Shown one piece after another: positions 1 to 8,507 of a stretch of DNA of 64,000 nt; position 1 is the stretch's first letter, and every line of letters begins with the position of its first letter. The translations under genes were made by a program, and so were the position numbers. Origin of the DNA: Methylobacterium hispanicum (GTDB taxonomy: Bacteria; Pseudomonadota; Alphaproteobacteria; Rhizobiales; Beijerinckiaceae). Where the stretch lies: contig NZ_BPQO01000007.1 of the NCBI RefSeq assembly GCF_022179285.1, positions 62,001-126,000 on the forward strand. The letters are read 5' to 3'. Under the pieces are notes generated by a model. The model was not told the DNA's origin. It ran no database searches and saw only the letters and a list, made by a program, of their open reading frames with translations.

Positions 1-311
1 ACGAGCCCGTCCACCAAGATATCAATTCCGGTGACGGTCAGTAGACCGACTGGTCCTTTCACCCGACGCTCCAGAGTGCGGACCGCGAGCATGGCGGCAA
101 CACCGACGCCGCCGCCGACCAGGGTGGCCCAAGGCGATCCGGCATGCTTGAGGTCAGGCAGGATCTCGCCCGCCGCCGCGGCGAATACGACGCCTGCGGC
201 GAAGTGCTGGATGGCGCTGACCAAGACGGGTCCCGGCCGCATGTTGACGGCGACCGCGGCGCCGAGGACGGCGGCGGCTGCCGGGATGAGGGTATAGAGC
301 CAGGCTTGCAT
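1..311 (-). CDS. ZIP-family metal permease, N-terminal part (runs off the window)
   Basis: The reading frame opens with ATG at 311 and leaves the window at base 1, so only the first 103 residues are visible. It shows an N-terminal hydrophobic helix, then the typical ZIP signatures HFAAGVVFAAAAGEILPDL and TGIDILVDGL, whose His, Glu and Asp residues belong to the transmembrane metal site of the family. ZIP proteins move divalent metals such as zinc into the cytoplasm or, in some bacterial branches, out of it. It starts 7 bp after the stop of the CDF exporter, so the two are almost certainly co-transcribed from the MerR-type promoter at 1329-1359. The exact metal cannot be told from the sequence. 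Confidence 0.8.
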   Translation of the reverse strand, partial: MQAWLYTLIPAAAAVLGAAVAVNMRPGPVLVSAIQHFAAGVVFAAAAGEILPDLKHAGSPWATLVGGGVGVAAMLAVRTLERRVKGPVGLLTVTGIDILVDGL

Positions 312-318
312 CGCAGGT

Positions 319-1275
319 TCAGACCACGCCGTCCGGGGCCAGGGCGCAGGCGGTCGTCTCGCTCGTCTCGACCTGCAACGTGACGTGGACGATCCCGAAG
401 CGGCCCCTCAATTCGCGTGCGGCTCGTATAAGGAAAGCGTCGTCCGTGCCGTCCGGCCTTACGAGATGGCTCGTCAGGGCGACCTCGGTCGTGCTCATCG
501 GCCAGACGTGATAGTCGTGGACGGCCGTGACGTCCTCCAAGCCCCGCAGATGCGCGCGCACGGCGTCAGGGTCGATGCCGGGGGGCACGGCGGCGAGCGA
601 CATCCGCACGCTGTCGCGCAGGAGTCCCCAAGTGCTCCATACGACCGCCGCGGCGATGAGTAGGCTGGTCACCGGATCGAGCCAACGCCAACCCGTCAGG
701 GCGATAAGCAGGCCGGCGACGACGACGCCCGCCGAGACGGCGGCATCGGCGGCCATGTGCAGAAAGGCCCCCTTCACGTTGAGGTCGCCTTCGCGCCCCG
801 ATGCGAACAGCCAAGCGCTGATGCCGTTGATCAGGATGCCGATGCCCGCGACCACCATCACGGTGGTCCCGGCCACCGGTGCGGGCTCACCGAAGCGCCG
901 GACGGCCTCCCAGGCGATGGCGCCCATGGCGACGAGGAGGATGACCGCGTTGAACAAGGCGGCCAGGATCGAGGAGCTCTTCATGCCGTAGGTGTAGCGC
1001 GGCTTAGGCGCCCGTTTCCCGAGAATGGCCGCGGCCCAGGCGACGGCGAGCCCGAGTACGTCCGAGAGGTTGTGGCCTGCGTCGGCGACGAGGGCGAGGG
1101 AATTGCTCAAGAACCCGTAGACCGCCTCGACGATCACGAAGGCGACGTTCAGACCGATGCCGACGGCGAAGGCCCTTCCGAAACCGAAGGATGCCTGAGC
1201 ATTGCCGGAATGGCCGTGTTCGTGTCCACCTCCGTCACGGAGGGCACGGACGGAGCGATCTGCGTGTCCGGTCAT
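319..1275 (-). CDS. Cation diffusion facilitator (CzcD/DmeF-type) metal exporter
   Basis: A 318-residue inner-membrane antiporter with six predicted membrane helices. It has a short His-rich N-terminus (HEHGH). The two HxxxD halves of the CDF transport site are present in HNLSD and HMAAD. The C-terminal cytoplasmic domain (from about residue 225, with the VHDYHVW segment) is the usual CDF metal-binding fold. CDF proteins export Zn, Cd, Co or Ni in exchange for protons. It is read away from the merR/zntA pair, has its own MerR-type operator upstream and is followed at 7 bp by a ZIP permease. The shared operator suggests control by the neighbouring MerR protein (inference). Confidence 0.9.
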   Translation of the reverse strand: MTGHADRSVRALRDGGGHEHGHSGNAQASFGFGRAFAVGIGLNVAFVIVEAVYGFLSNSLALVADAGHNLSDVLGLAVAWAAAILGKRAPKPRYTYGMKSSSILAALFNAVILLVAMGAIAWEAVRRFGEPAPVAGTTVMVVAGIGILINGISAWLFASGREGDLNVKGAFLHMAADAAVSAGVVVAGLLIALTGWRWLDPVTSLLIAAAVVWSTWGLLRDSVRMSLAAVPPGIDPDAVRAHLRGLEDVTAVHDYHVWPMSTTEVALTSHLVRPDGTDDAFLIRAARELRGRFGIVHVTLQVETSETTACALAPDGVV

Positions 1276-1328
1276 TGGGAAATCCGCTCGGCTTCATGCC
1301 CTCGGCGGGGCGTCCGACATATGCGGCA

Positions 1329-1359
1329 CGCCTAATTCCTCTAGCGACTGGAGGAGCAA
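1329..1359 (-). promoter_or_regulatory. MerR-type promoter of the CDF exporter
   Basis: Read on the minus strand: a -35 TTGCTC at 1359-1354, a 19-bp spacer, then a -10 TAGGCG at 1334-1329. The spacer holds the dyad at 1338-1354 (CCTCTAGCGACTGGAGG on the plus strand). The stretched 19-bp spacer with a central dyad is the hallmark of MerR-activated promoters. The dyad differs from the zntA operator at only a few positions. Confidence 0.75.
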
Positions 1360-1412
1360 GGGGTTTCGAACGTGGTGAGCGCATAAAATCCAATTCCGCG
1401 TGGCCGTAGGCA

Positions 1413-1835
1413 TCAGTGAACCTCGTGCAGGCATTCACCGTGATCGGCCAGCACCTCGACGATGCGGCATTCCCGGACACTGCCCCGCGAGCATTGATCC
1501 AGCATCGCCTGGACCTCCACCCTCAACCCGGTGAGCCGCGCAATCCGGTCGTCGATGTCAGCGAGATGCCGGCGGGCGATTGCGTCTACCTCCCCGCACG
1601 GGCGTTCCGGCTGCTCGGCGAGATCGAGCAGCGCGCGGATGTCCTCGATCTCAAATCCGAGTTCACGCGCGTGCCGAATGAACCGAAGCCTGCGGACGTC
1701 GGCCGCGCCGTAGGTCCGCCGGTTGCCTTCCGTTCGGGACGCGCGCGGCAGGAGTCCGCGCTCCTCGTAGAATCGGATGGTCGGCACCTTCACGGCTGCC
1801 TGCCGCGACAATTCCCCGATTGCGATGGGCTTCAA
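1413..1835 (-). CDS. MerR-family heavy-metal regulator (Zn/Cd/Pb type)
   Basis: About 140 residues. I start it at TTG 1835 because AGGAG sits 8 nt upstream and the protein then begins directly with the MerR helix-turn-helix (IAIGELSRQ, VPTIRFYEERGLL). The open frame extends upstream but would run through the zntA promoter. A Cys opens the long dimerisation helix (ERPCGEVD), where divalent-metal sensors such as ZntR carry Cys and CueR carries Ser. The C-terminus has two Cys eight residues apart and a GECLHEVH tail, consistent with a divalent-metal loop. It is divergent from zntA, and its ribosome-binding site overlaps the zntA -35 element, so repression and activation are coupled at one site. 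Confidence 0.88.
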   Translation of the reverse strand: MKPIAIGELSRQAAVKVPTIRFYEERGLLPRASRTEGNRRTYGAADVRRLRFIRHARELGFEIEDIRALLDLAEQPERPCGEVDAIARRHLADIDDRIARLTGLRVEVQAMLDQCSRGSVRECRIVEVLADHGECLHEVH

Positions 1836-1840
1836 GATAT

Positions 1841-1871
1841 TTGCTCCTCTAGTCGCTAGAGGAAGTAGGGT
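1841..1871 (+). promoter_or_regulatory. MerR-type promoter/operator of zntA
   Basis: A -35 TTGCTC at 1841-1846 and a -10 TAGGGT at 1866-1871 are separated by 19 bp. The dyad CCTCTAGTCGCTAGAGG at 1846-1862 is a nearly perfect palindrome in the spacer. This layout is the classic target of a metal-bound MerR activator. Its position decides that zntA translation starts downstream, at GTG 1900. Confidence 0.85.
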
Positions 1872-1899
1872 CGCCTTAACCACAAGGAAGGCACCCGCC

Positions 1900-4038
1900 G
1901 TGACCGAAGCAGCGACCCTGGACAGGACCGACGTCCCGACGACCCGCCTGCGGGTGACCGGCATGGACTGCGCGTCCTGCGCGGCGAAGGTCGAGGCCGC
2001 CGTGCGCCGCCTGCCCGACATCGCGCAGGTGCAGGTCTCGGTGGCCGCCGAGACGCTCGCGGTGCGTCACGGACCCGGGACCGATGCGAGAATGATCGCT
2101 GACACCGTCCGCGGCCTCGGCTACGGGGCCGAGGACCCGGACGCCGTGGCGTTGGGGGATACCGCTGAGACACCTTGGTGGAGGGCGCCGAAAGCCCTGC
2201 TGGCGGCTTCCTGCGGCGCGGCCCTGGTGACAGCCTACGCGCTCGGGCACGTCGCGCCGATTACCGAGCGCTGGGCTTTCCTCGCGGCCATGGCGGTTGG
2301 GCTGGTGCCGGTTGCCCGACGAGCTATCTTGGCCGCCCGGCATGGGACGCCTTTCTCCATCGAGATGCTCATGACGATCGCCGCCGTCGGCGCGACCGTC
2401 ATCGGGGCGACCGAGGAGGCGGCGACCGTCGTCTTCCTGTTCCTGATCGGCGAAGTTCTGGAGGGCGTCGCTGCCGGTCGAGCCCGGGCGAGCATCCGTG
2501 GGTTGACCGGTCTCGTCCCGGAGACGGCGCTGCTGGAACGCGACGGCACGACTGAATCTGTGCCCGCCGCGAGCCTCAAGGTCGGCGCCACCGTGCTGGT
2601 GCGGCCGGGTGACCGCGTCCCGGCGGACGGGACCATCCTCGACGGCGGGAGCGACGTCGACGAGGCGTCGGTCACCGGTGAGAGCGTGCCGAGGCGCAAG
2701 GAGCCTGGCGACGCAGTCTTCGCCGGGACGGTCAACGGCGACGGGGCGCTCCGCGTCCGGGTGACCGCGGCTGCCAAGGACAACACCATCGCCCGGGTGG
2801 TGCAGCTGGTGGAGGAAGCGCAGGAGGCGAAGGCGCCGACCGAGCGCCTGATCGACCGGTTCTCCAGGGTCTACACCCCCGCCGTCGTCGCGGTGGCCAC
2901 CTTGGTGGCGGTGGTCCCGCCGCTTCTCACGGGCGGCGCGTGGGGGGATTGGGTCTACAAGGGGTTGGCGATCCTGCTGATCGGCTGCCCCTGCGCGCTC
3001 GTCATCTCGACGCCGGCGGCCATCGCGGCCGGCCTCTCGGCCGGGGCCCGGCGCGGGCTTCTCATCAAGGGCGGCGCCGTCCTGGAGCGGCTGGCCTCGG
3101 TGACGACGGTCGCCTTCGACAAGACGGGAACCCTGACGGAGGGCAAGCCCGTCGTGACGAACGTGGTGGCATTCGGGAGGTCCGAGCGGGACGTGCTGTC
3201 GCTGTCGGGCGCCCTTGAGGGTGGCTCCTCGCACCCGCTCGCCCGGGCCGTGCTGGCCAAGGCCGCCGAGGCCGGAGCGCCGGTGCCCCCGGCATTCGGG
3301 GCCCAGGCATTCGGCGGCAAGGGCATCGCCAGCAAGGTCGGGGGGCTCGACTTGTTCCTTGGCTCGCCGAGGGAAGCCGGCGCGCGCGTGCCGTTCACGC
3401 CCGATCAGGAGGAGCGGGTCTCCGGGCTCCAGGGCGAGGGTAAGACCGTGTCCGTGCTCCTCGCGAACGGGGCGGTAGCCGGGCTGCTCGCGATGCGAGA
3501 CGAGCCCAGGTCCGACGCGAGGGAGGGGGTCGACCGCCTTGCGTCGCTCGGCGTCGGCGCGATCATGCTGACCGGCGACACCGCGCGGACGGCCTGGGCC
3601 GTGGCGGCCGCGCTCGGCATCGAGGTGTGGGCCGAGCTCCTGCCTGAGGACAAGCAGCGGATCGTGCGGGAGCGCCAAGCCACTGGCGCCGTGGTGGCCA
3701 AGGTCGGCGACGGCATCAACGACGCGCCGGCGCTCGCGGCCGCGGACGTCGGTATCGCGATGGGTGGGGGCGCCGACGTGGCGCTTGAGACGGCGGATGC
3801 GGCGGCCCTGCACGGACGCGTCGCAGACATCGCCCGGATGATCGAGCTTTCGCGCCGGACGCTGTTCAACATCAGGACGAACATCGCCCTGGCGCTCGGC
3901 TTGAAGGCAGTGTTCCTGGTCACGACGGTTCTAGGGGTCACCGGCCTATGGCCTGCCATCCTGGCGGATACCGGGGCAACCGTGCTGGTGACGGCAAACG
4001 CGCTGCGGCTCCTTGGAGAGGGAAGATCGAGCGCCTGA
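1900..4038 (+). CDS. zntA: P1B-type Zn/Cd/Pb-exporting ATPase
   Basis: A 712-residue heavy-metal ATPase that pumps divalent metal out of the cytoplasm at the cost of ATP. I choose GTG 1900 (AAGGAAGG upstream) because the promoter at 1841-1871 lies inside the longer open frame. An N-terminal HMA domain carries GMDCASC (Cys 24 and 27). The membrane metal site CPC is at residues 363-365 and the phosphorylated Asp of DKTGT is residue 407. TGES, SSHPLA and GDGINDAP motifs follow. The last membrane helix has ADTGATVLV, with the Asp typical of the Zn/Cd/Pb subgroup. It is divergent from its likely MerR activator. Confidence 0.95.
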   Translation: MTEAATLDRTDVPTTRLRVTGMDCASCAAKVEAAVRRLPDIAQVQVSVAAETLAVRHGPGTDARMIADTVRGLGYGAEDPDAVALGDTAETPWWRAPKALLAASCGAALVTAYALGHVAPITERWAFLAAMAVGLVPVARRAILAARHGTPFSIEMLMTIAAVGATVIGATEEAATVVFLFLIGEVLEGVAAGRARASIRGLTGLVPETALLERDGTTESVPAASLKVGATVLVRPGDRVPADGTILDGGSDVDEASVTGESVPRRKEPGDAVFAGTVNGDGALRVRVTAAAKDNTIARVVQLVEEAQEAKAPTERLIDRFSRVYTPAVVAVATLVAVVPPLLTGGAWGDWVYKGLAILLIGCPCALVISTPAAIAAGLSAGARRGLLIKGGAVLERLASVTTVAFDKTGTLTEGKPVVTNVVAFGRSERDVLSLSGALEGGSSHPLARAVLAKAAEAGAPVPPAFGAQAFGGKGIASKVGGLDLFLGSPREAGARVPFTPDQEERVSGLQGEGKTVSVLLANGAVAGLLAMRDEPRSDAREGVDRLASLGVGAIMLTGDTARTAWAVAAALGIEVWAELLPEDKQRIVRERQATGAVVAKVGDGINDAPALAAADVGIAMGGGADVALETADAAALHGRVADIARMIELSRRTLFNIRTNIALALGLKAVFLVTTVLGVTGLWPAILADTGATVLVTANALRLLGEGRSSA

Positions 4039-4233
4039 GGCCCTTCACGTTCCCACCATGGGAGGTCCCATCCGTGTGCGACGTCATCAACGGGAGAGCG
4101 TCACGCAAAGCTTCAAGGTCAAAAGGATGGGCTGCGGCGGCTTAAAACGGTCGAGTGACGGATGGCGTTCGGACAGTTCGTCGGAGCCATCCGCTTTCGT
4201 GCCCCCTTCCCATCGAGGAGGAAGGAGAGTGCA

Positions 4234-4252
4234 ACCTCTAAGGACTGGAGGT
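4234..4252. promoter_or_regulatory. MerR-type dyad in front of the second merR
   Basis: ACCTCTAAGGACTGGAGGT is the third copy of the dyad seen at 1338 and 1846. It ends only 11 bp before the ATG of the second MerR gene, and I cannot find a convincing -10 on either side. It may be a bare autoregulatory operator or the remainder of a promoter whose target gene was lost. Confidence 0.6.
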
Positions 4253-4263
4253 TTGGCCGGGAT

Positions 4264-4692
4264 ATGAACATTTCAATCGGAGAGCTGTCGCGCCGCACGG
4301 GCGTGAAGGTGCCAACCATCCGCTACTACGAGGGAGCAGGCTTGATGCCGGCCCCGACCCGCACCGAGGGCAAGCAGCGTCGCTATTTGGAGACAGAGAT
4401 ATCCCGGCTCAATTTCATCCGTCATGCGCGCGAACTCGGATTCGAGATCCAGGCGATTCGCGAGTTGCTGGCTCTGTCCACCGAGCCGGACCGGTCCTGC
4501 GCGGAGGTGGACGGCATCGCCCGTCGACACATGGCCGAGGTCGAGCGTCGAATCGGGCAACTCGTGGCTTTGCGCGGAGAGTTGCGGCGCATGGTCGAGG
4601 CATGTGGCCACGGTCGGGTGGGGGAGTGTCGGGTGATCGAGACGCTGGCCGACCATCGACAGTGCGCGCATGAGCACGGCCGCATCTCCTGA
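4264..4692 (+). CDS. Second MerR-family heavy-metal regulator
   Basis: A 142-residue paralogue of the regulator at 1413-1835. It has the same N-terminal MerR HTH (ISIGELSRRTG, VPTIRYYEGAG), the same Cys at the head of the dimerisation helix (DRSCAEVD), a C-terminal Cys pair eight residues apart and a QCAHEH tail. By family logic it senses a divalent metal. It lies downstream of zntA on the same strand with a 225-bp gap and carries its own dyad just upstream of the start. No metal-transport gene follows it: the next thing is a decayed VIT-family gene, which might be the relic of its former target (speculative). Confidence 0.88.
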   Translation: MNISIGELSRRTGVKVPTIRYYEGAGLMPAPTRTEGKQRRYLETEISRLNFIRHARELGFEIQAIRELLALSTEPDRSCAEVDGIARRHMAEVERRIGQLVALRGELRRMVEACGHGRVGECRVIETLADHRQCAHEHGRIS

Positions 4693-4891
4693 ATCCGGGA
4701 CCTGCTCAGGAAAAGCCGGGCAAGCTTGCGCCGTGTCGGCCATGACGCAGCGCTGGTTTATCCGCCACGAAAGTTTCAGCTCGTGCTGCGGTCAAAGGTC
4801 TTTCGGATGAACACGTTGGGCCTGCCGACCCTCGCTGTTCTCGCCGTAGCCGTAAATAGGACCCGCACAGCACCTTATCGACCGTGCCGGC

Positions 4892-5322
4892 TGGCTTCGC
4901 GTCGCGGCGTTTAGCACCAACGATGGACCCGTATCGACCGCGAGCCTCAGCGTCGGCGTCGCGGTGTCCGCCACGCACAAACGGGGAGATCCTGATGGCT
5001 AGCGCGATGTCGATGGCGGTCGGGAAGTGCCCTTCGGTCAATTCCCGGTCCGAGACCGAGCGGGCCGACCGCGAGCGGCTCGAACTCACCGACGACCCCT
5101 GGCGAAGCGCCAAAATCTCGCTCGCATCTACGTCGAGCGCGGGCCCGAATACACGGAGGTAGCGGCCTCGCTGGTGTTCCTCGCCATTCTCGGCGCCCTC
5201 GGGGCGAAGGCGGGTGGTGCCGCAGTGCCGCGGGCGACGGTACAGTACAGGTGACGTTCCGGGGATCACTCGCCGTGGGCGTCACCGCAGGCATCGGGAG
5301 CCTCGTCGGCAAGGTCGTGTGA
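4892..5322 (+). pseudogene. Decayed VIT/CCC1-family (iron/manganese transporter) gene
   Basis: Pieces of a VIT-family membrane protein appear in order but in different frames. From 4892, WLRVAAFSTNDGPVSTASL matches the family's first conserved stretch and then hits a stop. MASAMSMAVG and SETERADRE follow in a second frame from about 4995. IYVERG and FLAILGALGAKAGGA sit in a third. VTFRGSLAVGVTAGIGSLVG closes the C-terminus with TGA at 5320-5322. The middle membrane helices are missing. At least three frameshifts and an internal deletion make it non-functional. Confidence 0.75.
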
Positions 5323-5390
5323 CGAGGCTCGAAGGCAGGACGGGGTGAGCCTGGAACGCGCCGAGAACCGCCACCGGGGGATTTCGAGCC

Positions 5391-5792
5391 TCAATCCCCC
5401 TGCGACGCACGCCTGCCGCGGGCGGGGCGCGGCTTGGCGGAACCGCCCGAGGGACCCGGGTCGGAGACGATCCCGGCTTCCTGGACTCCCTGTCCGAAGG
5501 GAGCCGCCGGGACGCCCGCCTCCGTTCTCCGCCCGCTCACGATCACGCCGACGTATCCCTCGCCCGCGATGAAACGGGCGCCCGCGCCGCGAAGGGCCGC
5601 GACCAAGCGCTTCGCAAGCGCGACTCGGATCGCGATGAAGCCGTTCTCGTAGTCGTTGATCGACTTCTTCGAAACGCGCGCCAGCAGGTGAAGCTCCTGC
5701 TGGGTGAGACCGACCAGCAGGCGGGCGGCTTGGCATAGGTATCCTGGCACGGTCCGGTCCGGAGGGAAATCCGCAGCCGAGGCGAAGTCCAC
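5391..5792 (-). CDS. Small XRE-family helix-turn-helix regulator
   Basis: 133 residues if translation starts at GTG 5792, which is preceded by GGGGA; the open frame is longer but unconvincing upstream. The centre holds a Cro/CI-type HTH (ARLLVGLTQQELHLLARVS, then SKKSINDYENG). After it comes a short segment ending in GARFIAGEGYVGV, as in other small XRE proteins of Methylobacterium (from memory). The C-terminal tail is low-complexity. It is divergent from the gene at 5935, and the near-palindrome at 5829-5845 lies between them. It is the best candidate to bind that box and its copies at 9705 and 18897 (inference). Confidence 0.75.
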   Translation of the reverse strand: MDFASAADFPPDRTVPGYLCQAARLLVGLTQQELHLLARVSKKSINDYENGFIAIRVALAKRLVAALRGAGARFIAGEGYVGVIVSGRRTEAGVPAAPFGQGVQEAGIVSDPGPSGGSAKPRPARGRRASQGD

Positions 5793-5816
5793 TCCCCGAG
5801 GCGCGTCGGGCGAGGC

Positions 5817-5845
5817 TTGAAAGATTTTTATAGCACAGGTATAAT
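5817..5845 (+). promoter_or_regulatory. Sigma70-like promoter with recurrent operator box (copy 1)
   Basis: TTGAAA at 5817-5822, a 17-bp spacer and TATAAT at 5840-5845 form a near-consensus promoter for the gene at 5935. The box TATAGCACAGGTATAAT (5829-5845) overlaps the spacer and the -10. It recurs at 9705 and 18897. On the other strand the same box gives TATAAA in front of the XRE gene, so one site could control both directions. Confidence 0.7.
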
Positions 5846-5934
5846 TGGGAACTTCAACAAGCACCGCCGACTGCCCGCCCCCGCCCGACTGATCGTCGAG
5901 CGGGAGGGCCGCTTTCCGCCTTTGGGGTTTCGCC

Positions 5935-6912
5935 ATGATCATCGCGCTGTTCGGCGGCGATGGCCGTGCCGTTGGCACGCACGCCGCCTTCCTGATTGCC
6001 CGTGCCGCAGCCTCGGTCGGCACCGCCACGACGCTCCTGCGCGTCGTAGGCGCGCACGAATCCCGGCTGCCTCGACTCGACAGCGTGCCGGACACGCTGC
6101 GCGTTGTCGAGCTTTGCAGGGACGGTCCCTCCTTCGCAGAGGACTTCCCGCGGGAAGCGGCCGCCGATCCCGCGCGACGCCTCGTGGTGCTCGACCTGCC
6201 GCCAGGGTGGGCGGCGGACTGCCCGGTTGATCTCGGGGAATGTCCCAGGGTGATCGCCGTCGGACCGTCCGTCCTCGAACGCGCCATGGCCGTGTCCATG
6301 CTGCGCGCGACCGCGCATGCCGCCGTCCCTTGGCTGCTGGGGTGCGGTTTCCCCTCACTCGGAGCGTCCGACCGAACCGTGCGCGACACGGCGGCGGCCG
6401 CGGGCCTGGACGACACCTCGATCCGCGTGATCCCTCGCGGCCTGCCGGCTCCGCTGCGGGACGCCGCCGCCCCGGCCCATGGATCCCTGCTCGCGTCCCT
6501 GTCCGTTCGCGCTGCGCTTCGCGTGCTGAACGCGGTCGTACCCGGTGCGGTCCCGATGCCGGGGCATCCCGGCGACGTCATCGCTCCCGTCCTGGCCGGG
6601 ATGGGCGAGGCGGACCGCCGCGACGCGCAGGACCGGCTCCGGGACCTTGCCGATGCCTTGGACGCCGCGGAGGACGGCGAATACCCGTCCGCGGAGGAAC
6701 TCGCCGCCGCCCCCGTCCTTGAGGAATGGGAGTTCGGGATGCGGCCGGTCGCGGCGCTCGTCGGTCGCGTCACGCACCATCCGGACTTTCCCCCAGGTCG
6801 CCGGGTCCGAACCTCGGAAGTCTACGTTTCCGACCGTCGTACCTGGGCGCGCACCTATTCCAGGCTCTACCGCCTGGGACGGCCCGCCGGTCCGCGTCCC
6901 TCCCTGCAGTAG
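5935..6912 (+). CDS. ParA-like protein with degenerate Walker A and DUF6634-like C-terminus
   Basis: 325 residues. The N-terminus MIIALFGGDGRAVGTHAAFL has the layout of a ParA/MinD deviant Walker A, but the lysines are missing, so nucleotide binding is doubtful. The central part keeps hydrophobic strands of a Rossmann-like fold. The last 70 or so residues (EEWEFGMRPVAALVGRVT, WARTYSRLYRLGRP) resemble small proteins I remember as DUF6634 in Rhizobiales. It is the first gene of a co-directional block ending at 13549 and has a strong promoter with the recurrent operator 90 bp upstream. Function is not known. Confidence 0.7.
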   Translation: MIIALFGGDGRAVGTHAAFLIARAAASVGTATTLLRVVGAHESRLPRLDSVPDTLRVVELCRDGPSFAEDFPREAAADPARRLVVLDLPPGWAADCPVDLGECPRVIAVGPSVLERAMAVSMLRATAHAAVPWLLGCGFPSLGASDRTVRDTAAAAGLDDTSIRVIPRGLPAPLRDAAAPAHGSLLASLSVRAALRVLNAVVPGAVPMPGHPGDVIAPVLAGMGEADRRDAQDRLRDLADALDAAEDGEYPSAEELAAAPVLEEWEFGMRPVAALVGRVTHHPDFPPGRRVRTSEVYVSDRRTWARTYSRLYRLGRPAGPRPSLQ

Positions 6913-7045
6913 CGCACCGTCTCCCTTTCCGTCGAGGCGGGTCGCCCCTCCCTCGCTCGAAAGGCGGAAGCCGGTCCCGCCCGTCGAGATGTGGGCGGGG
7001 GAGCCCTCGCCGCCTGTCCGGGCGGCCATGCGAGGATGTCAGGAG

Positions 7046-7543
7046 ATGCCCGTGCACCCCCAAGGCGAACGTCGCTGGGCGCTGCCGGCGGCGGGCGGTT
7101 CGACGTCCCTCACCAGGTTGTGGCGGACGGTCGGACCGGGCGCCCTCGCGCCCGATCTGGCCAAGCCGTTGCTGGCTGCGGCGACGGCTGCCCTCCAAGG
7201 GTCCGGTCCCTCCGTGGCCGCCTCGGAATGGGAAGACGCCCCGGCGGCGCTCCGCGACGCCCGGGCGGTCCTCGGACGATGCGGTCCGGCGCATCCCGAC
7301 GTCGACGTGGTCGCCACCGCGGCGCTCGCGCTGGCGCTTCGCGGCGAAAAGGCTGCCGCGACGTTCCTCGCCGATGCGCTCGACCGTCTCGCCGCCGACG
7401 GGACGGGCGGACCGCACCATGCCCGGTTCGCCTATGCGTGGCGGTCCCGGGTGGAACTTAAGCCGGCGGGCGTCTCCGCCGGGAGCGACGACGGGGCGCC
7501 GGACCGGCTGCGGCTTCCGGGTGACGACACCGAGGGAGAACCG
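7046..7543 (+). CDS. Uncharacterised helical domain, in frame with the metallophosphoesterase
   Basis: This stretch is open and in frame with the metallophosphoesterase that follows, so it is either that protein's N-terminal domain (start ATG 7046 or 7028) or a separate product whose stop has been lost. AGGAG directly abuts ATG 7046, which is poor spacing. The codon bias is clearly coding. It is rich in Ala, Leu and Arg. The segment ending in VATAALALALRGEKAAATF and FAYAWRSR resembles the C-terminal part of the protein at 9794-10390 (SDLVMGNLLLMAERGD, RLAARWAR), which suggests a shared domain. I recognise no family. Confidence 0.5.
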
Positions 7544-8320
7544 ATGCGCCTATGGATCTTTTCGGACCTGCACATCGACATCGGGAGTCCATGGACCCCA
7601 GCCTCGATCCCCGGGGCCGATCTCGCGGTGGTCGCCGGCGACGTCGGCGAGGGCCTCGTCAAGTCAATCGCGTGGCTCGCCGCGACGGTCCGGCCGCATA
7701 TGCCGGTCGCGTTCGTGGCCGGAAACCATGAATTCTACCGTCGATGCCTGCCGGACGAGTTGCAGGCGGGGCGCGCGGCCGCGATGGAGGCCGGAATTCA
7801 CCTCCTGGAGAACGACACCGTCCGCTTCGGCGACGTCGTGGTCTCGGGATGCACCCTGTGGACGGATTACGAGCTCGACGGACCGGCGACGCGGGTCCCC
7901 GCCATGCGGGACGCACGCGTGGGCCTCAACGATCACCGCCTCATCGCCTGGAGCCGCAAGCCGGAGTGGCGGCGGTTCCGGCCGGAGGAGGCGCTCGCGC
8001 TGCACCTCGCGTCACGCCGCTTCCTCGAAACCGCGCTCCGGTCCGCCGCGGACGCGACGACGCGGGCGCACGTCGTGGTCACGCATCACGCTCCCGCGGC
8101 GGGGAGCGTCGCGCCGCGGTTCCTCGGCAAGCCGCTCAATGCCGCCTACGCGTCGCGGTTGGACGACCTGATCGAGGCCGGTCGGCCTTCGCTCTGGGTC
8201 CACGGGCACACCCATACGCCGTTCGACTACCGCCTCGGCGGGACCCGCGTGCTCTGCAACCCGCGAGGATATCCCGGCGAGAACCCGCGCTTCCAGCCCG
8301 GGCTGGTCGTCGAGGTCTGA
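7544..8320 (+). CDS. Metallophosphoesterase (calcineurin-like)
   Basis: 258 residues from ATG 7544, which has an excellent GAGGGAG ribosome-binding site 5 nt upstream although the frame is open further back. All metal ligands are in place: D8 and H10 (FSDLHID), D33 (VAGDVG), N61/H62 (GNHE), H181/H182 (VTHHAP) and H222/H224 (VHGHTH). Calcineurin-like enzymes cleave phosphoesters with a two-metal site; the substrate cannot be predicted. It lies in a co-directional block next to a paralogue that lacks most of these residues (8508-9524). Confidence 0.9.
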   Translation: MRLWIFSDLHIDIGSPWTPASIPGADLAVVAGDVGEGLVKSIAWLAATVRPHMPVAFVAGNHEFYRRCLPDELQAGRAAAMEAGIHLLENDTVRFGDVVVSGCTLWTDYELDGPATRVPAMRDARVGLNDHRLIAWSRKPEWRRFRPEEALALHLASRRFLETALRSAADATTRAHVVVTHHAPAAGSVAPRFLGKPLNAAYASRLDDLIEAGRPSLWVHGHTHTPFDYRLGGTRVLCNPRGYPGENPRFQPGLVVEV

Positions 8321-8507
8321 GACCGCCCGGGGCGGCCGCCCCGCCCTGACTGCCTCCCGCAAGCCGAGAACCGATGGAGACGCCCTTGCCGGACTTCGCC
8401 CGTGAGCCTCGTGCGCTAGGATGCCGGGGAGCACCTCCGCCGCATCCCATTCCGTTCCGCTCCCAGGGCTCGACCGGAACGGGATCGGCGGCCGCCGGGG
8501 GCCTACG

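Noticed and set aside
1876..3813. A 645-codon open frame on the minus strand opposite zntA
   Set aside because: It is the antisense shadow of a GC-rich gene: Arg/His/Gly-rich translation, no family resemblance, while zntA on the other strand has all catalytic motifs.
4706..5269. 187-residue minus-strand frame
   Set aside because: It lies opposite the VIT remnants, has skewed composition and no ribosome-binding site.
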